From: an uncultured Hungatella sp.
GTDB lineage: Bacteria; Bacillota; Clostridia; Lachnospirales; Lachnospiraceae
NCBI GenBank assembly: GCA_910585645.1
Contig: CAJUFP010000099.1
Span: forward strand, 1 to 19,682
Reading direction: 5' to 3'
DNA length: 19,682 nucleotides
Shown: piece after piece, positions 13,437 to 19,682 of the stretch
Layout of the letters: every line of letters starts with the position of its first letter
How positions within the stretch are numbered: the first letter of the stretch is position 1
The notes under the pieces: generated by a model
Told to the model about the DNA's origin: nothing
Databases searched by the model: none
The model's input: the letters and a program-made list of their open reading frames with translations, nothing else
Program-made: the position numbers and the translations under genes

Positions 13437-14840
13437 GTGAGATTATCCCAGCAGATTTACCCGAACCCGCAGCAGAATATCAGGCAGTGTACAAAGCAGA
13501 AGGTGACCACAGCCATGGTCCAGGGGGTGAAGCTTCTGGCCCTGCCGGTCCAGGAGATGGAACATTATCTGGAGGAGGCGGTGTACGCCAACCCTCTGTT
13601 GGAGGTACACTATCAGAGGGAGGCTGTCCACGCCATGGACGAGGAGGAACCCATGGAGGATCCCGATGACAGCGGCGAGGAGTTCAGCTATGACAGATGG
13701 ATCCAGAAAAAGAAGGAGTTTGGCATCTCGGACCCGGAAAGTCTCTGGAACGTAAAAGGCACGCCCTTTGAGCTGGACTGCCTGGAGGGAGTCTTAAAGC
13801 TGCAGCTGGCCGCCTTAAAGCTGCAGGAGACGGAGCACAGGATCGGGCTGGAGATCCTGGGCAACATTGACCGAAGGGGATATTTTGTGGGGAACCTGGC
13901 ATCCATCTGCTATGCCGTGGAGGCGCCTCTGGAGACGGGGGAGAAGGTGCTGGCCCTGGTGCAGACGTTTCTGCCCAGAGGCATCGGCGCCAGGAACCTG
14001 GCAGAGTGTTTAAGTCTCCAGGTAGGGGAAGATTTCCCATGGGCCGGGACGGCCAGGGCGATGATAAAGGAGTCCTTTGAGGACCTGGCGGGACGGCGCT
14101 TCGCGAAGCTTGCCAGGGCGTACGGGGTGAAAAAGAGCGCGGTGGAGGAGATTTTTGAGAAGCTTCCGGAGTTGAATCCCAAGCCGGCCAACGGCTACGG
14201 CTCCCAGGAGGCAGTGGGGTATATTATCCCTGACATCACGGTGCGCAGGGAAAAGGGCGGCTTTTGCGTTGCCGTCAACAGGGACTCGGAGAACATGCTT
14301 AAGATGAATGAGGAGTATGTGTCCATGCTGGACAAGGGGGAAGTAAACGGGGAGACGGCAGCCTTTATACGGGCCAAGTACCAGGAGGCAAAGGCGCTGA
14401 TGAACAGCATCCAGGTCCGCAGCCAGAGCCTGTACCAGTTTGCCTGGACCCTTCTGGAGAAGCAGAGCCGGTTCTTTGAGCTGGGGCCGGAGTACCTAAA
14501 GCCTCTGACCATGCAGGAGATGGCGGACGCTATGGGAGTCCACGTGTCCACAGTCAGCCGCCTGGTTCAGGACAAGTACGCGGACACGCCCCACGGCTGT
14601 TTTCCTCTGAAATATTTTTTTAACGTGGGCATTGTCTGTGGAGGAGAGGATATGGTCTCCTCCTCTATGATAAAGAGGCGCATCAGCCGCATGATCCAGG
14701 AGGAGGACGCCCGCAGGCCTTTAAGCGACGCCCAGATCTGCCGGGCGCTGAACCAGGAGGGGTATCCCATTTCCAGAAGGACTGTGGCAAAGTACCGCCA
14801 GATGCAGAACATAGACAGCCAGGCAAAAAGGAGAAGATGA
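13437..14840 (+). CDS. rpoN: RNA polymerase sigma-54 factor
   Basis: A 467-residue RpoN. The longest frame opens at a TTG at 13419, but AAAGGAG at 13424-13430 points to the GTG at 13437, so that start is used. The N-terminal activator-response region (QNIRQCTKQKVTTAMVQGVK, then YANPLLEV) is followed by an acidic linker and the core-binding part (LGNIDRRGYFVG; LNPKPANGY). The DNA-binding end has TMQEMADAMGVHVSTVSR (about 358-375), the TPHGCFPLKYFF block and the RpoN box SRRTVAKYRQ (446-455, consensus ARRTVAKYR). It recognises -24/-12 promoters, three of which are in this window. It overlaps the activator gene by 4 bp. Having rpoN inside a catabolic cluster suggests either a dedicated extra copy or the only copy in the genome. 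Confidence 0.95.
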   Translation: MRLSQQIYPNPQQNIRQCTKQKVTTAMVQGVKLLALPVQEMEHYLEEAVYANPLLEVHYQREAVHAMDEEEPMEDPDDSGEEFSYDRWIQKKKEFGISDPESLWNVKGTPFELDCLEGVLKLQLAALKLQETEHRIGLEILGNIDRRGYFVGNLASICYAVEAPLETGEKVLALVQTFLPRGIGARNLAECLSLQVGEDFPWAGTARAMIKESFEDLAGRRFAKLARAYGVKKSAVEEIFEKLPELNPKPANGYGSQEAVGYIIPDITVRREKGGFCVAVNRDSENMLKMNEEYVSMLDKGEVNGETAAFIRAKYQEAKALMNSIQVRSQSLYQFAWTLLEKQSRFFELGPEYLKPLTMQEMADAMGVHVSTVSRLVQDKYADTPHGCFPLKYFFNVGIVCGGEDMVSSSMIKRRISRMIQEEDARRPLSDAQICRALNQEGYPISRRTVAKYRQMQNIDSQAKRRR

Positions 14841-16894
14841 TGGAGCGACAGAAGGGAAAATTTGACAGGGCCAAGGTGCTGATCGCGTGGAAAAAGTTTG
14901 TCAACAAGGGGATCATCGACGAGGGCAAGGTGCGGCCTGAGGTGGCCCGGTCCTGGGCCAGATGCGCCCAGTACGGCGTGGATCCCTGGTCCCACGATTT
15001 TCCTGCCTGCGATGACGCGGCCATGAAGAAGAGCAGGGAGAAAAATTACGAGATCCTCAATTCGTCCCAATGCATTATGCGCTATATGATGACAGCCCTC
15101 AACAGCAATATCAGCCTTGCGGATATGGAGGGCTTTGTCTATGACCTGATCTCCCCGTTCCCTGATTATGAGAGGACCTTTGGCACCTACGCCTCGGAGA
15201 ACACCACGGGAACCGGCAATGTAGGGGTCTGCCTGTTTGAGAAAAAGCCCATCCGCATCGACGGGTTTGAGCACTACCGGGTGGCCTCCCAGGGGTACTC
15301 GGGAGTCAGCGCTCCGCTGCGGATCCACGGAAAGATGGTGGGAGTCCTCAATGTGAACAATCCTCTGCGCAGTCTCCCCCAGGAGGCCCTGGACATCTGC
15401 GTGGAGGGGAGCCGCCTGATCACCCTTATGGTGGAGAGCAAAAGGCAGGACCAGATACGCTACTTGTCAGTGGCTTCGTTCTTTGACAAGCTGATCGATG
15501 TGTCCGACTATGCCATTATCGTGGCGGACCAGGACGGGATGATCCTAAACGCCAACCGGCAGGGGAAGCTTTTGGTGCCGGGGTACGAGGAAAAGCCCTA
15601 TGCCTCCCAGTCCATCGGGGGATATCTGCAGAAGAAAAGCAGCCTGTTTGGGATCCTGGAGGAGCAGAAGCCGGGCCAGGAGAGCCAGACCGTGGTGTTT
15701 AAGGCCACAAAGTCCACTCCGGTCCGGGAGCGGAAACTTCTGTGGGCCAATGAGGTGATCCTGCTAAACGGTATGAGCCAGAGAGTCCTGGTCTTTGCGT
15801 GCGAGAACACTTTGGACGCCCGGGAGCGGAAGCTGCCAAAGCCGCCTCTTCGCAGAAAAGAGGAGGAAAAATTTTACATCGGAAACAGCCAGGCATGGCA
15901 GGAGGTGGACGAGACCGTGAAAAAGGTGGCCGGATACCGGTCCAATGTGCTGATCCTGGGGGAGACGGGAACCGGCAAGGAGGTGGTGGCTCAGACCATT
16001 CACCGCTTAAGCGGCAGGGAGGGGGCTTTTGTCCCTTTAAACTGCGGGGCTATTCCAAAGGATCTCTTGGCCAGCGAGCTGTTCGGGTATGAGGGAGGTG
16101 CGTTTACAGGGGCAAAGGCCACAGGGGCAGTGGGCAAATTTGAGTACGCCCACAGGGGAACCTTGTTTCTGGACGAGATCGGGGAGATGCCTGTGGATAT
16201 GCAGGTGTCCCTCTTAAGGGTCCTCCAGGAGCAGACCGTGACCCGCATCGGCGGAAACAGGCAGCAGCGGTTTGACGTGCGCATTGTGGCTGCCACCAAC
16301 CAGGATATCAGCCAGATGGTCGAGAACAAGCTGTTTCGCTCGGACCTGTTCTACAGGCTCAGCGTCATTGAGATCCATCTTCCCAGGCTGGCGGAGAGAG
16401 GGGACGACGTGATCCTTCTGGCGGAGCACTTTAACCGGGTGTTAAGCCAGACTCTCCAGGTGCGCAGCCAGGATCTGTCCCAGGAGGTCATGGAATTTTT
16501 AAAGTCCTACTCCTGGCCGGGAAATGTGCGGGAACTTAAAAATGTCATTGAGAAGGTGCTGATCGTGGCCAACGGAAGGCAGATCCAGGTGAAGGATTTT
16601 CCAAAGCACATGAGGGAGCGGGCCAAGGGGCGGCCCTTTGGCGGCAGTAAGGAGCAGGGGAAAGAGACGTCCGGGGCCGATGAGGCGGACCTGGATGAGG
16701 CGGACGAGGCTTTAAGTCCCAAGGAGAGGAAGGACAAGAGGCAGAGAGAGCAGGTGGCCCGTCTTATGGAAAAGCATATGGGCAACCTGTCCCGGGTGGC
16801 CCAGGACATGGGCATATCCAGGAACACGCTGTACCGGAAGATGGAGGGGTGGGAGATCGAGATGAAAGTTACCATCCGCCCGAAAAATAAGTAG
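14837..16894 (+). CDS. AcoR-type sigma-54-dependent transcriptional activator (GAF/PAS-AAA+-Fis HTH)
   Basis: A 685-residue enhancer-binding protein. VRPEVARSWARCAQYGVDP (32-50) is the AcoR-like N-terminal signature, followed by a GAF-like sensor (about 80-200, with GTGNVG and SGVSAPLRIHGKMVGVLNV) and a PAS-like domain (about 212-325, DYAIIVADQDGMILNAN). The AAA+ domain has Walker A GETGTGKE (375-382), the sigma-54 contact loop GAFTGA (421-426), Walker B LFLDEIGE (443-450) and the arginine-finger segment FRSDLFYRL (500-508). A charged linker (GADEADLDEADEA, 613-625) leads to a Fis-type HTH (GNLSRVAQDMGISRNTLYRKM, 649-669). The start overlaps the rpoN stop (ATGA); a second ATG at 14840 is slightly better spaced from AAAAAGGAG. 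It lacks a receiver domain, so it probably senses a small molecule such as the pathway substrate or its CoA ester. Confidence 0.94.
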   Translation: MMERQKGKFDRAKVLIAWKKFVNKGIIDEGKVRPEVARSWARCAQYGVDPWSHDFPACDDAAMKKSREKNYEILNSSQCIMRYMMTALNSNISLADMEGFVYDLISPFPDYERTFGTYASENTTGTGNVGVCLFEKKPIRIDGFEHYRVASQGYSGVSAPLRIHGKMVGVLNVNNPLRSLPQEALDICVEGSRLITLMVESKRQDQIRYLSVASFFDKLIDVSDYAIIVADQDGMILNANRQGKLLVPGYEEKPYASQSIGGYLQKKSSLFGILEEQKPGQESQTVVFKATKSTPVRERKLLWANEVILLNGMSQRVLVFACENTLDARERKLPKPPLRRKEEEKFYIGNSQAWQEVDETVKKVAGYRSNVLILGETGTGKEVVAQTIHRLSGREGAFVPLNCGAIPKDLLASELFGYEGGAFTGAKATGAVGKFEYAHRGTLFLDEIGEMPVDMQVSLLRVLQEQTVTRIGGNRQQRFDVRIVAATNQDISQMVENKLFRSDLFYRLSVIEIHLPRLAERGDDVILLAEHFNRVLSQTLQVRSQDLSQEVMEFLKSYSWPGNVRELKNVIEKVLIVANGRQIQVKDFPKHMRERAKGRPFGGSKEQGKETSGADEADLDEADEALSPKERKDKRQREQVARLMEKHMGNLSRVAQDMGISRNTLYRKMEGWEIEMKVTIRPKNK

Positions 16895-16898
16895 AGGC

Positions 16899-16914
16899 TG
16901 GCATGGTTTTTGCA
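16899..16914 (+). promoter_or_regulatory. Sigma-54 (-24/-12) promoter for fixAB-prenyltransferase
   Basis: TGGCATGGTTTTTGCA matches TGGCACG-N4-TTGCA with one change, and has 10 nt between GG (16900-16901) and GC (16912-16913). It begins only 5 bp after the activator stop codon, and the predicted start point (about 16925) is about 30 nt ahead of the FixA-type start codon. Any upstream activating sites must lie inside the activator coding region. Confidence 0.88.
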
Positions 16915-16953
16915 TGAATAGCTGCATCAGAACAAGGAAAGGATGTAGAGACG

Positions 16954-17721
16954 ATGAATGTAATCGCATGTTACAAGATTGTGCCGGATGAGCAGGACAT
17001 TGTGGTCAATGGAGACAGGAGCCTTTCTCTGGACAAGGCGGCGTGGAAGGTGGGGCAGTATGATCTAAACGCGGTGGAGGCGGGAGCGCAGCTGGCAAAG
17101 GCGTCAGGGGGAAAGCTGACAGTTTTGACCGCAGGCGGCCCGGAGGCGGAAAATTCGAAGATGAAGAAGAGCATCTTGTCCAGAGGGCCGGAGGAAAACT
17201 ATGTGTATTCCAGCCCGTCCATGGCCGGCGCGGACGCCGCGGCCACAGCCAGGGCCCTGTGCCAGGCTGTAAAGAAGATGGAGGGATGGGATCTGGTGCT
17301 GTGCGGAGAGGGCTCCTCGGATCTGTACTCCCAGCAGGTGGGGATCCAGCTGGGGGAGCGCTTAGGTCTTCCCACCCTTAACGGGGTGAGCCGGATCCAG
17401 GAGGCGGGGGAGGGAAAGATCCTGGTAGAGAGAAGTCTGGAGGATCAGGTGGAAGTGATCCAGGTGTGCCTTCCCGCGGTTCTCTCCGTAACCTCGGACA
17501 TCAATGTCCCCCGGGTCCCCACCATGAAGGAGATCCTTGCCGCCGGAAAGAAGCCCACTACCGTGTGGAAGGACGGCGATATAACCGCCTGCGAGCCGGC
17601 TGTGGAGACAGTGAGTATTTTGGCCCCGGAGGAGGCTGAGCGCAGGTGCCTTGTGGTGGAGGGCGACGACGGGGATACAATCGAGAAGTTTTGTCAGCTT
17701 ATCAAAGGGGAATTACAGTAA
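16954..17721 (+). CDS. fixA: FixA-type electron transfer flavoprotein beta subunit
   Basis: A 255-residue ETF beta subunit of the E. coli FixA/YdiQ kind. Shared blocks recalled from FixA are CYKxVPDEQDIxVN (6-19), QYDLNAxEAxxQL (35-47), ILSRGPEE (74-81) and LCGEGSSDLYSQQVG (116-130). The middle part keeps ERSLEDQVEV and PAVLSVTSDINVPRVPTMKEIL. It lacks the QAIDGDTGQTG nucleotide motif of the other beta subunit at 11338, so the two ETFs are different subfamilies and not a recent duplication. AAGGAAAGGA at 16934-16943 is the ribosome site. It is the first gene after a sigma-54 promoter, with its alpha partner 12 bp downstream. The natural partner is the full-length FixC at 2008. Confidence 0.93.
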   Translation: MNVIACYKIVPDEQDIVVNGDRSLSLDKAAWKVGQYDLNAVEAGAQLAKASGGKLTVLTAGGPEAENSKMKKSILSRGPEENYVYSSPSMAGADAAATARALCQAVKKMEGWDLVLCGEGSSDLYSQQVGIQLGERLGLPTLNGVSRIQEAGEGKILVERSLEDQVEVIQVCLPAVLSVTSDINVPRVPTMKEILAAGKKPTTVWKDGDITACEPAVETVSILAPEEAERRCLVVEGDDGDTIEKFCQLIKGELQ

Positions 17722-17733
17722 GGGGGAGAGACC

Positions 17734-18657
17734 ATGAAGGTGAGAAAGATCGTAGTTTATTCAGAGGATACAAAGACAGCGTGCCGGCTGGCCTCCGGGG
17801 CTATGGCCATGGCCACAGAGGTGACAGCGGTGATCCTGGGGTCTAAGGAAGATGCCGAAATGGCGGCCGACTACTGCGGCCAGGTGGTTCTGGTGCCAGG
17901 GCAGGAAGGAAGGATGGCGGAGGAGTACGTGCCCGCGGTGGAGAAGATCATCAGGGAGGAGGATCCGGTTTTGGTGCTCATGGCTTCTACCCGCCGGGGA
18001 AAATGCGCCGCAGGCCGTCTGGCAGTCCGCTTAGAGGCGGGAGCGGTGACGGAGGTGAAAGCCGTGGAGCCGGTATCGGATCATGAGGTTCTCTTAAAGA
18101 AGATGGTGTACGGCGGAGCGGCGGTGGCTTCTTTAAAGCCTGCGGGAGGGCTCTCCATAGCTTTGGTGAACGCCGGTTCTTTTGAGGCGGAGAAACTGCC
18201 CCGGCCGGGAGCTGTCAGGGAGGCAGCGGTTTGTCTTGAAGAGCGCAGGATGGTATGTACAGAGATCCAGCCCAAGACCGAGGAGCGGGTAAACTTAAAC
18301 GGGGCCAAAAGGATCATAGGCGTAGGCCGCGGAATCGGAGCCCAGGAAAAGATCGCCCTTGTGGAAGCCCTTGCCCAGAAGCTGGGAGCCGAGCTGGCAT
18401 GTTCCCGCCCCATTGCGGAGGGCGAAAAGTGGATGCCAAAGAACCGCTATCTTGGGGTTTCCGGCGTGGTGGTGAAGCCGGAGGTGTATGTGGCCTGCGG
18501 GATCTCCGGCCAGGTTCAGCACATGGTAGGAGTCAATGAGGCCAGGGTGATCATAGCCGTCAATAAGGATAAGAACGCGCCTATTTTTAAGCACTGCGAT
18601 TACGGGATCGTGGGGGATCTGAATAAGGTGGTTCCGGCCCTGACACAGCTTTTGTAA
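17734..18657 (+). CDS. fixB: FixB-type electron transfer flavoprotein alpha subunit
   Basis: A 307-residue ETF alpha subunit resembling E. coli FixB. The landmarks are STRRGKCAAGRLAVRL (85-100), KMVYGGAAVA, VGRGIGAQEKIALVE (197-211), ELACSRPIAEGEKWMPKNRY (220-239), GISGQVQHMVGVN (256-268), AVNKDKNAPIF (275-285) and YGIVGD (290-295). The ACSRP..E.EKW string separates it from the other alpha subunit (GASRAAVDAGW). With FixA it forms an FAD-containing heterodimer that hands electrons to FixC/FixX. Its stop is 1 bp ahead of the prenyltransferase ATG, so the two are probably translationally coupled. Confidence 0.94.
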   Translation: MKVRKIVVYSEDTKTACRLASGAMAMATEVTAVILGSKEDAEMAADYCGQVVLVPGQEGRMAEEYVPAVEKIIREEDPVLVLMASTRRGKCAAGRLAVRLEAGAVTEVKAVEPVSDHEVLLKKMVYGGAAVASLKPAGGLSIALVNAGSFEAEKLPRPGAVREAAVCLEERRMVCTEIQPKTEERVNLNGAKRIIGVGRGIGAQEKIALVEALAQKLGAELACSRPIAEGEKWMPKNRYLGVSGVVVKPEVYVACGISGQVQHMVGVNEARVIIAVNKDKNAPIFKHCDYGIVGDLNKVVPALTQLL

Positions 18658-18658
18658 G

Positions 18659-19573
18659 ATGAAGTATGAGCCTATGACTTTACGGTCAGCCATAAGGCTG
18701 GCGGCGCCTCAGACCTGGGCGGCAGCTCTGGGGCCTGTTGTGGCGGCAGGGGCCTACAGTGTCAATCGGCAGGGAAAGGCAGACGCCCTGCTGTTTTATC
18801 TGACCCTGTGGGCAGCTCTCCTTATGCAGTCCGCGGTGAACACCCTCAATGATTATTATGATTACAAAAAGGGGACGGACAATCCGGACAATTCCCAAGA
18901 CCCGGAGGAGGCGGTTTTGGTCTATGAACATCTTTGCCCCGGAACCGTGCTGGGGCTGGCCGCCGTCCTTTTGGGGACGGCGGGACTGATAGGGCTGTAC
19001 ATAACCTTTCGCTGCGGGCCCGTTCCCCTGGCCATAGGCTGTGTGGGAGGGGCGGTGATCCTCCTCTACTCGGGGGGAAGATTTCCCATCTCTTATTTTC
19101 CGGCAGGGGAGCTGGTATCCGGAGTGGTGATGGGAGGCCTTCTGCCCATGGCGGTTATCTATGTGCTGACAGGCAGTATAGATCTGCGGACTTTTTACCA
19201 GATGTTCCCTCTGATGCTGGGCGTAGGGCTTATAATGTACACCAACAACATCAGCGACATTGAAAAGGATCAGCCGGCAGGCCGGGTCACATTGTCCGTA
19301 TGTCTGGGCAGACGGCGGGCCAGGATGGTCTACCGCCTTTTTCTGGCAGTGTGGCCTCTGTCCCTGGGGCATATGGTGTTTTGGTATTTCCCAAATGGAT
19401 TTTGCGTTTATCCTTTGTTTTTGGGGGTTGCGGGGGCGAAGATTGCGGGACAGATGAGACTTGCTCTTGGGTGTGAAGAGAGAAAGAGGGCTATGGCAGG
19501 GATAACGGGGCTGAATCTTTGTGTGGGGGTTTTTTATGCGGGGATGATGCTTGTGGATAGGGGGATTACTTAA
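18659..19573 (+). CDS. UbiA-superfamily prenyltransferase, MenA-like
   Basis: A 304-residue integral membrane protein with eight or so hydrophobic segments. The two Asp-rich prenyl-diphosphate/Mg sites are NTLNDYYDYKKGTD (61-74) and NNISDIEKDQPAGRVTLSVCLG (196-217, within which Asp200 and Asp204 form DxxxD). The second site, with NN ahead of it and GR.TL.V.LGR after it, resembles MenA (1,4-dihydroxy-2-naphthoate prenyltransferase) more than UbiA or heme O synthase. It would attach an isoprenoid chain to a naphthoquinone precursor at the membrane. The ATG at 18659 is 1 bp after the FixB stop without its own ribosome site; the ATG at 18674 (MTLRSAIRLAAPQTW) is a plausible alternative that matches how MenA proteins begin. 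Its place behind fixAB suggests that the Fix electron route uses a quinone. No other quinone-synthesis gene is in the window. Confidence 0.85.
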   Translation: MKYEPMTLRSAIRLAAPQTWAAALGPVVAAGAYSVNRQGKADALLFYLTLWAALLMQSAVNTLNDYYDYKKGTDNPDNSQDPEEAVLVYEHLCPGTVLGLAAVLLGTAGLIGLYITFRCGPVPLAIGCVGGAVILLYSGGRFPISYFPAGELVSGVVMGGLLPMAVIYVLTGSIDLRTFYQMFPLMLGVGLIMYTNNISDIEKDQPAGRVTLSVCLGRRRARMVYRLFLAVWPLSLGHMVFWYFPNGFCVYPLFLGVAGAKIAGQMRLALGCEERKRAMAGITGLNLCVGVFYAGMMLVDRGIT

Positions 19574-19647
19574 GGACGGCTTTTGGGGGCGAAAGTTTAG
19601 TGAGCAAAGGGGCGAGGTTGTCGTAAAGCCAGTCAGAGAAGGAGAGA

Positions 19648-19682
19648 TGTCCCGTCCGGGTTCAGATATGCCAAACATTCCG
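19648..19682 (+). repeat. IS-like terminal inverted repeat, right edge
   Basis: This is the partner of the left-edge copy at 9-43. It starts TGTCCCGTCCGGG and runs off the window end, so its full length is unknown; 19657-19682 is a perfect 26-bp match. The bases just outside the two tips (44 onward, and up to 19647) do not match as a target duplication, so the two copies are independent insertion boundaries or the outer ends of a larger unit. The 74 bp between the prenyltransferase stop and this repeat hold no gene, hairpin or promoter that I can see. Confidence 0.65.

Noticed and set aside
18686..19678. 330-codon open frame on the minus strand starting inside the right-end repeat
   Set aside because: It is antisense to the MenA-like membrane protein, whose two Asp-rich motifs are clear; the antisense product has no family features.

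Overview
The window looks like a gene-dense accessory metabolic island from an anaerobic Bacillota (Clostridia), probably a gut-type Lachnospiraceae relative. This placement is inferred from strong AAGGAGG-type ribosome sites, GC-rich coding DNA with AT-rich intergenic gaps, clostridial-style EtfBA and E. coli-like Fix proteins; no rRNA or housekeeping marker is present to fix the taxon. Both ends run into copies of the same inward-facing repeat, resembling the two tips of an insertion sequence, so the piece is probably bounded by IS copies.

Layout. (1) 204-1421, minus strand: a class III CoA-transferase closely resembling CaiB. (2) 1422-2007: a 586-bp divergent regulatory region with two opposed sigma-54 (-24/-12) promoters, a 16-bp tandem repeat and a nested pair of perfect 22-bp inverted repeats. 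(3) 2008-13165, plus strand: ten closely spaced genes: FixC (full length), a FadH-like FMN/FeS/FAD enoate (dienoyl-CoA) reductase, a crotonase-fold protein, an acyl-CoA ligase, a CaiA-like acyl-CoA dehydrogenase, a TIGR03084/maleylpyruvate-isomerase-like DinB-fold protein, a second shorter FixC, FixX, EtfB and EtfA, closed by a rho-independent terminator. (4) 13437-16894: an rpoN (sigma-54) gene overlapping a gene for an AcoR-type sigma-54 activator. (5) 16954-19573: a third sigma-54 promoter followed by a second, E. coli FixAB-type ETF pair and a MenA/UbiA-type prenyltransferase.

How the parts may work together. The ligase and CoA-transferase would activate an unsaturated carboxylic acid and recycle CoA. 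The FadH-like enzyme, crotonase and CaiA-like dehydrogenase could reduce or move its double bonds. Two ETFs, two FixC proteins and one FixX would deliver or split electrons, and the MenA-like protein hints that a quinone is part of the circuit. The content parallels the E. coli caiABCDE and fixABCX loci, but adds a dienoyl-CoA-reductase-like enzyme, a TIGR03084 protein, a second Fix/ETF set, and its own sigma factor and activator. The substrate is not determined by the sequence: a betaine such as crotonobetaine/carnitine and a dienoic acid are the two leading ideas.

The most interesting points are the self-contained sigma-54 circuit, the missing catalytic residues in the FadH-like and crotonase-like enzymes, the duplicated but divergent electron-transfer sets, and the unexplained repeats in the divergent control region.
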